From JAWVZH01 sp033722295 (lineage in GTDB: Bacteria; Bacteroidota; Bacteroidia; Chitinophagales; Saprospiraceae), in the NCBI GenBank assembly GCA_033722295.1, contig JAWVZH010000024.1, positions 1-26,635 of the forward strand: 26,635 bases of DNA, written 5' to 3'. The position numbers were made by a program, and so were the translations under genes. The notes beneath the pieces are model-generated. The model saw only the letters and a program-made list of their open reading frames with translations, searched no databases and had not been told where the DNA came from. Of this stretch, positions 15,483 to 22,627 are shown piece by piece. Each line of letters opens with the position of its first letter. Within the stretch, counting starts at the first letter, position 1.

Positions 15483-16598
15483 ATGAAAAGGAAAGACTTC
15501 ATAAAAAGTGGATTATTCGCAGGAGCCGGGGCTGCATTGGTCGCGGGATCCTGTACACGTCAAGATTCCCGTGAATCCAACACGCCCAACATCAATCTGA
15601 ACAAAACACACAGGTGGAAGATGGTGACCACATGGCCGCCTTCATTCCCCGTTCTGGGAGAGGCTGCAGAATATTTTGCAGACTGGGTCAAAAAAATGTC
15701 CGCCGGAAGAATAGTCATTAAGGTTTACGGCGGAGGCGAACTCGTCCCTGCCCTGGAAGCCTTTGATACTGTTTCCAGTGCGACGGTGGAAATGGGTTGT
15801 GGTGCCTCCTATTATTGGGGAGGCAAGTCTCCCGCGACACAGTTCTTCGCCGCTGTTCCGTTTGGAATGAACGCTCAGCAGATGAATGCCTGGCTGGTAG
15901 CAGGAGGTGGCTACGAACTTTGGAAAGAAGTCTATGCCCAATTCAATCTGCTACCCCTTGTCGGGGGCAATACCGGTGTGCAAATGGGTGGATGGTTCAA
16001 TAAAGAGATAGAAACCCCTGAAGATCTGAGCGGCCTCAAGATGCGCATTCCTGGGATCGGGGGCAAAGTACTGGAAAAAGCAGGAGGCGCAGCTGTTCTG
16101 GTCGCAGGAAGCGAAGTATATACCTCTTTGGAACGTGGAGTGATCGACGCGGCTGAATGGATAGGTCCATATCATGATTATAGAATGGGGTTCCACAAGA
16201 TCGCTCAATACTACTACTACCCCGGATGGCATGAGCCAGGAGCAGAATTGGAATTTTTTGTCAACAAGTACATTTATGACGATCTGCCCGAAGACCTGCA
16301 AGAGATCATTCAGACGGCCGCTATGCGAGTGCAATCCTGGGTACTGGCGGAATTTGATGTACAGAACGCGATACATCTCGACAAGCTCATCAATGAAGAA
16401 AATGTCACTCTGAAGCGGTTTCCAGACAAGGTTTTGGACCGTTTGCGCCAACTCACTGAAGAAGCCATAGAGGAAGTCGTTGGAGATGACACCTTGAGTC
16501 TGAAAGTATACGATAGCTATCGTGATCATATGAGTAAGTCGCTCAAGATGATGAATCTGACAGAAAAGGCGTATTACAATCGAATTCTTCAAGGGTGA
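15483..16598 (+). CDS. dctP: TRAP transporter substrate-binding protein DctP, TakP/LakP-like
   Basis: A 371-residue extracytoplasmic solute receptor. The N-terminus MKRKDFIKSGLFAGAGAALV with Cys24 may be a Tat-like or lipoprotein signal. The mature part opens with WKMVTTWPPSFP (45-56), followed by YGGGELVPALEAFD (82-95), NTGVQMGGWFN (163-173), LKMRIPGIGG (185-194, Arg188 being the family's carboxylate-binding arginine) and DAAEWIGPYHD (222-232). These match the subgroup containing TakP (2-oxoacids, Rhodobacter) and the Thermus lactate-binding protein, so a 2-oxo or hydroxy monocarboxylate is the likely ligand. A REP-like pair begins 2 bp after the stop, and the last codons form part of a hairpin with it. 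Confidence 0.92.
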   Translation: MKRKDFIKSGLFAGAGAALVAGSCTRQDSRESNTPNINLNKTHRWKMVTTWPPSFPVLGEAAEYFADWVKKMSAGRIVIKVYGGGELVPALEAFDTVSSATVEMGCGASYYWGGKSPATQFFAAVPFGMNAQQMNAWLVAGGGYELWKEVYAQFNLLPLVGGNTGVQMGGWFNKEIETPEDLSGLKMRIPGIGGKVLEKAGGAAVLVAGSEVYTSLERGVIDAAEWIGPYHDYRMGFHKIAQYYYYPGWHEPGAELEFFVNKYIYDDLPEDLQEIIQTAAMRVQSWVLAEFDVQNAIHLDKLINEENVTLKRFPDKVLDRLRQLTEEAIEEVVGDDTLSLKVYDSYRDHMSKSLKMMNLTEKAYYNRILQG

Positions 16599-16599
16599 A

Positions 16600-16632
16600 C
16601 ACCCTTGGAGGGTGGGGGGACCCTTGGAGGGT
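16600..16632. repeat. REP-like hairpin pair C (directly after dctP)
   Basis: Two exact units of ACCCTTGGAGGGT, the reverse complement of the units in pairs A and B, lie at 16601-16613 and 16620-16632. The 19-bp pitch and GGGGGG spacer match pair A. It is an orphan pair over 3 kb from the RAYT gene and in opposite orientation. It begins 2 bp after the dctP stop and may serve as terminator or 3'-end stabiliser for the TRAP transcript. Confidence 0.85.
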
Positions 16633-16748
16633 CAAAAGGATCGAAATTTATTTAAACAAGTGTCTGCTCTACACCGTTAGTTAGTCTGCATTTGTTGATA
16701 TCTTCATCGTTCATTAAAATTTTTCATACTCAAGTGAATTCGCTGCCC

Positions 16749-17969
16749 ATGTCTTTATCAAAACACATCATTTACACCTTTGTACTCTTTTTCATATTGT
16801 CATTCGATGTGAACGCCCAATCCTGGTACCAGGTCAATTCAATACCCGGACCAAATCGTCATCATCCGATCTGTTTCTCGATCGACGGGATAGGCTATCT
16901 ACTCTGTGGAAATGCGGATCAGGATCAGACCGGACAACCTTTTCTTAGAGATTTTTACTCTTATGATCCTGCGAATGACCAGTGGATCAAAAAGGCGGAT
17001 TTTCCAGGCACACCGAGGGGATTTGGCGTTGGACTGGAGTACAGGGGAAAAGGCTACGCAGGATTTGGGTATGGCAACAATAGATACCTGGATGACCTTT
17101 GGGAATACGACCCCCAAACCAATCGCTGGACGCAACTTCCCAGTTGTCCATGCGCCGGCAGGACACATCCTGCCTTCGTTGCAGGATTTGGAAAGATCTA
17201 CGTCGGCCTTGGAGGGACTGGTCGAAATGCTGATGATTGGTGGTCATATGATATAGAAAGCCGCCAATGGCAGCAAGAACAGACCTTTCCAGGAGCCGCG
17301 CGTCATCATCCGTACTATTTTTCGATAGATCAAATTCCCTATGTAGGTTTCGGACATTCAGGTCCCCCTACTGTGATACATAATGATTTCTACAAGTTCG
17401 ATCCGATAACAGGCGAATGGGAGCAAATGAATGATTTTCCCAGTCATGGAAGGGTGGCCGGTACGCATTTCGATCATCTCGGTAAGGGCTATATTCTCGC
17501 CGGCGACGGTGCAGATCACGGATATGACGTTGGTGAATTCTGGGAATACGATCCTCTGAGTGACACTTGGTTACAATTGCCCACATTTCCAGCGGACGGA
17601 AGATGGGCCCCCGGTTGTTTCGATATCGATGGTACCGTATATTTCACCAGCGGATTTGCAAGAAATACAAGGGTTCTGCATAATGATCTCTGGGGATTTG
17701 ATCTCAATATCACCACCCGGAATGGCGGAGTCGAAGAAGATTTTTTTACGGCTTTTCCCAACCCAACTCAAGGGGCACTCAACGTATCAGGCACTCAGGA
17801 TAACGACGTTTATGAACTATTTGACCTGAACGGTAAAAAAATTATGACCTTGACTGCCACTGAGCTCACGTCAACTATTGATCTCAGCAGTTTTCAGTCC
17901 GGCATCTATTTCCTTAAATTGAAAAGAGGTAAAGAAACGATCAGTTCACAGCGTATCGTAAAATTATAG
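16749..17969 (+). CDS. Secreted kelch-repeat protein with T9SS sorting domain
   Basis: A 406-residue secreted protein. A signal peptide (MSLSKHIIYTFVLFFILSFDVNA) is followed by six kelch repeats, each with a Gly-rich strand, a [FY]-x-[YF]-DP segment and a Trp (for example LWEYDPQTNRW, FWEYDPLSDTW), predicting a six-blade beta-propeller. The last 74 residues (333-406) form a type A T9SS sorting domain: FPNPTQGALNVS, LFDLNGKKI, then SGIYFLKLKRG and the basic C-terminus. It should be exported by Sec, passed through T9SS and attached or released at the surface. The frame extends to a TTG at 16692, but the ATG at 16749 gives a normal signal peptide. Ligand unknown. Confidence 0.9.
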   Translation: MSLSKHIIYTFVLFFILSFDVNAQSWYQVNSIPGPNRHHPICFSIDGIGYLLCGNADQDQTGQPFLRDFYSYDPANDQWIKKADFPGTPRGFGVGLEYRGKGYAGFGYGNNRYLDDLWEYDPQTNRWTQLPSCPCAGRTHPAFVAGFGKIYVGLGGTGRNADDWWSYDIESRQWQQEQTFPGAARHHPYYFSIDQIPYVGFGHSGPPTVIHNDFYKFDPITGEWEQMNDFPSHGRVAGTHFDHLGKGYILAGDGADHGYDVGEFWEYDPLSDTWLQLPTFPADGRWAPGCFDIDGTVYFTSGFARNTRVLHNDLWGFDLNITTRNGGVEEDFFTAFPNPTQGALNVSGTQDNDVYELFDLNGKKIMTLTATELTSTIDLSSFQSGIYFLKLKRGKETISSQRIVKL

Positions 17970-18023
17970 CCTGGTCGAATTGTGGCACACGGGCTTGGTG
18001 CTCGTTTCTACAATAATTTGGCT

Positions 18024-19772
18024 CTATCGAGTCTTGATCAACTTGTAGCCCCATTCACCCTGATCGCTGGTGAGCCTCAAAAAATAGCCTCCCGGTGGCA
18101 GGTCTCCCGTTGACCAGTACCACTCGGAAGCCTCAACATCTCTTTGATATCGGATCCGCTGACCCGATGTGTTAAGCAATTCCAGAGTATAAGTACCAGG
18201 AGCATCAAGGTTCCAAACCCTGAGGTATCGGTCAAATGGAGAGTTGTATCGGATGTGAGGCCTTTGTAATCCTTTATCGGAGGTAGTTATCAGGCCCAGA
18301 GCTTTTTCCACGGCAGCCACAGCATTGATCCTTCCATAACCATAGGTATTATTCGGGATCACTATTGGATCCACATCACAGGTGTCTGCAGGATGAAGTT
18401 TGCGTACTGCTGTAGAGATAATGACATCTTCTATGATATCTACCTCACCTTTCAATTCGGGATTTGCCGACAAGATCAAAGCCACCAGACCCGCCACATG
18501 TGGTCCGGCCATGCTCGTACCATTCCACGCTTGATATGAACTGTCGGGCAGTTGAGAAACCACTGCCAGTCCCGGAGCAGCAACATCTGGTTTTGTCCTG
18601 AAACTGGAATCTACCACAACCGGACCTCTTGAACTGAATCCAGTGATGGTATCCTTCTGATTGGTCGCACCGACTGTGAAAGAGTTGGCAAAGATAGCTG
18701 CCGGATTTCTCAGGGATGAACATGAAGAACCGTCATTTCCCGCCGAGACGACCACGAAAATACCTGCCGCCTTCAAATTGTCAACGGCAGCCTCCATAAT
18801 GGCAAAATTGGAAGGATTGCATCCTTCTTTTCTAGGGCATCCCCAACTGTTATTGATCACATCAGGTGCAAGCTCTGGCATCGGGTTCTCTCCATTCAGG
18901 TCGGTCGGTGCCAGAAAGAATTCAAAGCACTCCACATAGGTTTCCAGAGTCCCATAGCCTCTCTCCATACAACGACAAGCGATCCATTTGGAATCCGGAG
19001 CAACGCCGATCTTCATCTCGCCGTCTTCTCCTACCATTGTACCGACCGTATGTGTGCCATGGCCATGGTCATCACATGGATATTTTACATCAAGTCCGCA
19101 CGGATTGTTTGCGGGTGAAATCACAGAGTCCCCATGCATGGGATTGATCTCATGAATGGCGTCGTGCCAATTATAGTCGTGATCGATCATCGCTGCTTCG
19201 TTACCTCTGTACATTTCTTTGATGGCTGGAATATCCCATTTTACGCCAGTATCTTCACCGCCTACCACAACGCCCTGGCCGCGGTAACCTAGTCTCCATA
19301 CACTATCCGCACCGATCATCTGGATCCCCCAGGTCACATCTTCTCTCAAGTTCATTACATTCCTCTCTTCCTGCTGCTTTTTCAATATGCCGTTCTCAAC
19401 GATGCTTTCAACCTCATGATATCGTGAAAGGGTTTCTATATCCTCCCAGGAGAGGTGGGCAAAAACCGCATTCACTACCTTGTAGCTGCGAAATTCGATA
19501 TCTTGTTCCTTCAAGTAGGCAATGACCGCCCTTTGATCGTTCCGGGCCTGAACACTCAATCGGTCAAAAACCCACTTGCCTTTTGCACTCTTTCCCTTCA
19601 GTTCATCTGAGGTCTCCAGATCGTTCTGACCGAAGTAAATACAACAATCATAAGCGGTCTGGCCGGGTTCGAGGCTGCGGTCGATCTTTGAGTCCCACTG
19701 AGCACGTGCGAAAGAGGAAAGTAAGAGCAAGAAAATGATGGACATTGAAGATATTATACCGGAAATCCGCAT
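18024..19772 (-). CDS. Secreted subtilisin-like S8 serine protease
   Basis: A 582-residue protein with a signal peptide (MRISGIISSMSIIFLLLLSSFARA), a propeptide-like region (about 60-130, KGKWVFDRLSVQARNDQRAVI onward) and an S8 catalytic domain. Catalytic residues are D174 (GGEDTGVKW), H238 (DDHGHGTHTVGT) and S420 (NGTSMAGPHVAG), with oxyanion Asn346 in SAGNDGS. The domain has several extra cysteines (C225, C233, C267, C282, C312, C318, C351) that could form disulfides. The last 80 or so residues form a beta-rich module with NSPFDRYLRV and PGGYFLRL, which resembles a divergent T9SS sorting domain lacking a clean PNP motif. An in-frame ATG at 19745 would shorten the signal peptide. It converges with the kelch gene. 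Confidence 0.92.
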   Translation of the reverse strand: MRISGIISSMSIIFLLLLSSFARAQWDSKIDRSLEPGQTAYDCCIYFGQNDLETSDELKGKSAKGKWVFDRLSVQARNDQRAVIAYLKEQDIEFRSYKVVNAVFAHLSWEDIETLSRYHEVESIVENGILKKQQEERNVMNLREDVTWGIQMIGADSVWRLGYRGQGVVVGGEDTGVKWDIPAIKEMYRGNEAAMIDHDYNWHDAIHEINPMHGDSVISPANNPCGLDVKYPCDDHGHGTHTVGTMVGEDGEMKIGVAPDSKWIACRCMERGYGTLETYVECFEFFLAPTDLNGENPMPELAPDVINNSWGCPRKEGCNPSNFAIMEAAVDNLKAAGIFVVVSAGNDGSSCSSLRNPAAIFANSFTVGATNQKDTITGFSSRGPVVVDSSFRTKPDVAAPGLAVVSQLPDSSYQAWNGTSMAGPHVAGLVALILSANPELKGEVDIIEDVIISTAVRKLHPADTCDVDPIVIPNNTYGYGRINAVAAVEKALGLITTSDKGLQRPHIRYNSPFDRYLRVWNLDAPGTYTLELLNTSGQRIRYQRDVEASEWYWSTGDLPPGGYFLRLTSDQGEWGYKLIKTR

Positions 19773-19845
19773 TAGGCAGAACTTTTAAGGCCGTGATTCA
19801 ATTCTGTATATAATGAAACAGATTCGAAAATAGTATCAATAATCC

Positions 19846-19853
19846 TATTTTTG
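19846..19853 (+). promoter_or_regulatory. Promoter -7 element for the dksA-like/lspA operon
   Basis: The sequence TATTTTTG followed by CA is a perfect TAnnTTTG match with the favoured downstream CA, 34 nt before the ATG at 19888. No clear -33 TTG is seen. Confidence 0.5.
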
Positions 19854-19887
19854 CACCGTTTTGATTATCAGTATTAAAAGTTAAGCT

Positions 19888-20265
19888 ATGGCACCTCAGA
19901 AAAATTCTGAAAAATCGAGGTATAGTGATGAAGAGCTCAAGGAGTTCGAGGCTATCATCGATGAAAAGTTGGATAAGGCGAGAGAACAACTGGAATACTA
20001 CAGGGAACAACTCTCATCCATGGCGGATAGCGCCGATGCCAAGCTAAAAGGTCTGGACGATGGCACATCGACTGGCGAAAGCGAAAGGCTGATGAATATG
20101 GCTGCCCGACAACAAAAACTCATTCAGCACCTGGAAAATGCCAAGATCAGGATCAAGAACAACGTCTATGGCATTTGCCGCGCTACGGGTAAGCTGATCT
20201 CCAAGGAACGTCTCAAGGCTGTACCACATGCTACATTGAGCATTGAAGCCAAACAAAAAAGATAA
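19888..20265 (+). CDS. DksA/TraR family regulator with degenerate zinc finger
   Basis: A 125-residue protein with an N-terminal coiled-coil (about 13-90, charged heptads such as EELKEFEAIIDEKLDKAREQ) and a C-terminal TraR/DksA-type finger region NVYGICRATGKLISKERLKAVPHATLS. Only one cysteine (C97) remains; the other positions hold Ala, Lys and Pro-His (H114), so classical four-Cys zinc binding is unlikely. Relatives act through the secondary channel of RNA polymerase, often with ppGpp. Similar Cys-poor versions are, to my knowledge, found in Bacteroidota. lspA begins 17 bp downstream, so the two likely form one operon. Confidence 0.87.
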   Translation: MAPQKNSEKSRYSDEELKEFEAIIDEKLDKAREQLEYYREQLSSMADSADAKLKGLDDGTSTGESERLMNMAARQQKLIQHLENAKIRIKNNVYGICRATGKLISKERLKAVPHATLSIEAKQKR

Positions 20266-20282
20266 TCAGCAAACTTCAGTAG

Positions 20283-20972
20283 TTGACTCACTCACGTAAA
20301 GCCCTAATCATCGTAGTTGCTACCGTTCTGGTAGTCTTGGTAATAGACCAGGCCTCTAAAATATGGGTCAAGACCACCATGGAATACGGTGAGGAATTTC
20401 TCATTCTCGGCCTTGATTGGGCGAGAATACACTTTGTGGAAAATGAAGGTATGGCCTTCGGGATAAGCTTTGGAGAACAGACAGGCAAACTCCTTTTGAG
20501 CTTGTTTCGTCTGGTTGCGGTCGGTTTTATTGTATATATGATCTATCAGATGATCCGCAACAAAGAGTCCTTAGGTGTGCTCATCTGCTTTTCACTCATC
20601 TTTGCGGGCGCCATGGGTAATATTATCGACAGTGCCGTATACGGTCTGATCTTCTCTCCTACGCCCTATCATGGAGGGGTGGCCGAGATCTTCCCTGAAG
20701 AAGGCGGATATGCCGGATTCCTCTATGGAAAAGTGGTAGATATGTTCTACTTCCCCATCATCCAGTCGAGATGGCCCGAATGGCTGCCGATATGGGGAGG
20801 ACAGCGGTTTGAGTTCTTTAGCCCCGTCTTTAATGTGGCAGATAGTGCCATCACATGCGGAATTATAGCTCTGCTGCTCTTTTACAGACCATTCTTCATG
20901 TCAGACAATAAGACATCGGAAAATTCGACATCGAAGCCCGGGATTCAAGGTCACGCAGAAGCCTCTACATAG
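20283..20972 (+). CDS. lspA: Lipoprotein signal peptidase LspA (TTG start)
   Basis: A 229-residue inner-membrane aspartyl peptidase that removes signal peptides from lipidated prolipoproteins. The family signature VENEGMAFG (52-60), GAMGNIIDSAVYG (109-121, catalytic D116) and FNVADSAITCG (183-193, catalytic D187) are all present. It is longer than the E. coli enzyme (164 residues) because of an insert around 120-175 and a polar C-terminal tail; longer forms are common in Bacteroidota. The start is TTG at 20283: a stop codon directly precedes it, and the next ATG would delete the first membrane helix. The last 22 bp overlap the convergent ArsR gene. Confidence 0.94.
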   Translation: MTHSRKALIIVVATVLVVLVIDQASKIWVKTTMEYGEEFLILGLDWARIHFVENEGMAFGISFGEQTGKLLLSLFRLVAVGFIVYMIYQMIRNKESLGVLICFSLIFAGAMGNIIDSAVYGLIFSPTPYHGGVAEIFPEEGGYAGFLYGKVVDMFYFPIIQSRWPEWLPIWGGQRFEFFSPVFNVADSAITCGIIALLLFYRPFFMSDNKTSENSTSKPGIQGHAEAST

Positions 20973-21262
20973 TTATCCACGGCCATCGATGCCTTCTCCA
21001 CAATGGGATAGTTGATCGAATATACCATGAACTTACCCTCCTTTTCCGCCGAAACCACTCCCGCCAACCTCAAGATACGAAGGTGCTGTGACGTAATAGA
21101 CTGTTCAAGCTTAAGGGTATTGTAAATCTTGTTGACGTGAATGGAACCGTGTTTGTCGATAAATGCCAGGATCCGTAGTCGTAATGGATGCGCTAAAGCA
21201 CGCATGAGCTCACAGGAATACTGAAGCTTCTCGTTGTCGAACGTGACCTTCGTTCTTCTCAT
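20951..21262 (-). CDS. ArsR-type winged-helix regulator 1
   Basis: A 103-residue winged-helix DNA-binding protein of the ArsR/SmtB type. The recognition helix region is LKLEQSITSQHLRILRLAGVV, followed by the wing EKEGKFMVYSI. The metal motif ELCVCDL of classical ArsR is absent, and only one Cys (C17) is present, so it is not an obvious metal sensor. It shares a long stretch with the next gene (IYxxLxLEQSxxSQHLxILRxAGVV), so the two are paralogues. Its stop lies inside the 3' end of lspA (22-bp overlap, convergent). A possible palindromic operator lies upstream at 21309-21336. Confidence 0.9.
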   Translation of the reverse strand: MRRTKVTFDNEKLQYSCELMRALAHPLRLRILAFIDKHGSIHVNKIYNTLKLEQSITSQHLRILRLAGVVSAEKEGKFMVYSINYPIVEKASMAVDNYVEASA

Positions 21263-21308
21263 TAGTTTCCTTATTTGTTTAGACCTTAGGCAACAAATAT
21301 GGAAATTA

Positions 21309-21336
21309 TTTAATATATCACAAAGGAAATATTAAA
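21309..21336. promoter_or_regulatory. Inverted repeat, possible ArsR operator
   Basis: TTTAATAT (21309-21316) and its exact reverse complement ATATTAAA (21329-21336) are separated by 12 bp, 46 bp upstream of the first ArsR start. Symmetry and position fit an autoregulatory operator. The AT-rich setting makes chance likely. Confidence 0.3.
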
Positions 21337-21434
21337 AAAATTTGTCATTTGTAATGCGTAGTGTGTGAATGCGGGAGGAGAAAAAATGGGGGATTTGGGG
21401 TTGAATGGTTAAAGGTGTTATGCGCCAAATGGAA

Positions 21435-21773
21435 CTACCCAGCCAACTCTTCTACGAGCCTGGAGATCTGAGCTAAACGATCTCGGTCCAAAGAATAGTA
21501 GATAAATTTACCCTGTCTCTCAGTATTCACAACGCCCGCTCTACGCAGTATGGCGAGGTGCTGAGAGGCGACGGATTGCTCAAGCCTCAACTTGATATAG
21601 ATATCGGTGACCGTCATGGTCTCGTTATCTTCAAGCAAGTCTATCACACGCTGCCTCAACTTGTGGTTCACAGCCCTCAATACGAGGACGGCTTTCCTCA
21701 AGTCGGCATAATCCAGCTGGATATCCTTACCGCCTTTCTTTAAAGTAATCGTTTCGTTTTTCTTATTTCTCAT
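21435..21773 (-). CDS. ArsR-type winged-helix regulator 2
   Basis: A 112-residue paralogue of the downstream ArsR protein. The helix-turn-helix region is VTDIYIKLRLEQSVASQHLAILRRAGVV and the wing RQGKFIYYSLD. It contains no cysteine, so a thiol metal or redox sensor is excluded in the usual form. The frame can be extended to an ATG at 21809, but the ATG at 21773 (MRNKKNETITLKKGG) begins at a more typical family N-terminus. It is on the same strand as regulator 1, with a 172-bp gap that holds the possible operator. The signal sensed is unknown. Confidence 0.88.
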   Translation of the reverse strand: MRNKKNETITLKKGGKDIQLDYADLRKAVLVLRAVNHKLRQRVIDLLEDNETMTVTDIYIKLRLEQSVASQHLAILRRAGVVNTERQGKFIYYSLDRDRLAQISRLVEELAG

Positions 21774-21912
21774 GTCCTGATTGTTTGGTAGTTCACGGAA
21801 TCGTTGCAATCTGTTAACTCTTTTTATTAAGCAAACAGCATACCAAAATCATTTTTGGAGGGCAATGAATGGTGTAAGACTACCAAATCGGCTTTATATT
21901 ATAACTAATCAC

Positions 21913-21925
21913 AATACCCCGTATT
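21913..21925 (-). terminator. Short hairpin after tsaB, possible terminator
   Basis: AATAC-CCC-GTATT (plus-strand reading) is a perfect 5-bp stem with a 3-nt loop, starting 10 nt beyond the tsaB stop. There is no T-tract, so intrinsic termination is doubtful. Confidence 0.2.
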
Positions 21926-21935
21926 TGGTTCATTA

Positions 21936-22616
21936 TCAAAGCAATAGCTTCTTACTTTGAGTGATCCGGGGAGATTGCATATAGAATGGCTCAAAAAATC
22001 TAACATCTCTAAACTCTTGATTATCAAGTAGTTGATACGATCTGTGTCGAAGATGAGCGGCAGAGTTCCTGATTTTTGTCCTTTGTATCCTCTGAGACCC
22101 CAATTTACCGGTGATCAGTTCAGAGGCGTTACCAGACAGTAATACTTCGCCATTCAGATTATTTATTCGATTCTGTAACGTTTTTTCTGCATCAATGAGT
22201 TCCGGACCAAACACTTGTTCGCCATTTTTATCCAAAAGAAGAGCATAAACGTTCCCTCTTCGAGCATCTATTGCTGCCAGGTGATAGTCAGCATCTGCAA
22301 AAGCAGAACGGCTTTCCTCCGCAGTTGCTGCCAGGTGCCCCAACGCGAGCAAGGGAAGATCAAGCGCATAGCAAAGCCCTTTGGCCGCACTGGCACCAAT
22401 ACGCAATCCTGTATACGAGCCGGGGCCGTCGGCGAGGCATACGGCCTCCAGCTGATCCAAAGCGATGTCTACATCGTTTACAGCCCTGTCTATCAAGATC
22501 GTGATCTTCTCGGCATGCGAATTGGGAGAATGGTCCTCACACAGCACGATCAGCTCGTCGCGATCAAAAAGCGCTACTGAACATAACTTAGTACTGGTGT
22601 CTATACCCAATATCAC
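21936..22616 (-). CDS. tsaB: tRNA threonylcarbamoyladenosine biosynthesis protein TsaB
   Basis: A 226-residue protein of the ASKHA fold. Motifs are MILGIDTSTKLCSVALFD at the N-terminus, the family hallmark LADGPGSYTGLRIG (61-74), and SPNSHAEKI (30-38). TsaB works with TsaD and TsaE to form the t6A modification on tRNAs that read ANN codons, in the cytoplasm. Length fits. The start lies 11 bp after the stop of the S41 peptidase on the same strand, so the two probably share a transcript. Confidence 0.94.
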   Translation of the reverse strand: MILGIDTSTKLCSVALFDRDELIVLCEDHSPNSHAEKITILIDRAVNDVDIALDQLEAVCLADGPGSYTGLRIGASAAKGLCYALDLPLLALGHLAATAEESRSAFADADYHLAAIDARRGNVYALLLDKNGEQVFGPELIDAEKTLQNRINNLNGEVLLSGNASELITGKLGSQRIQRTKIRNSAAHLRHRSYQLLDNQEFRDVRFFEPFYMQSPRITQSKKLLL

Positions 22617-22627
22617 CCGGACGGTCT

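Noticed and set aside
15951..16592. 213-codon open frame on the minus strand inside dctP
   Set aside because: It is the complement of a well-supported TRAP receptor gene; its protein shows no family pattern.
12712..16632. REP-like repeats as a CRISPR array
   Set aside because: Only pairs of short palindromes with 6-bp spacers, no regular 30-40 bp spacers and no cas genes.
16608..16632. G-quadruplex in REP-like pair C
   Set aside because: G-runs are present but interrupted by C-rich arms that would rather form hairpins; no good four-run loop arrangement.
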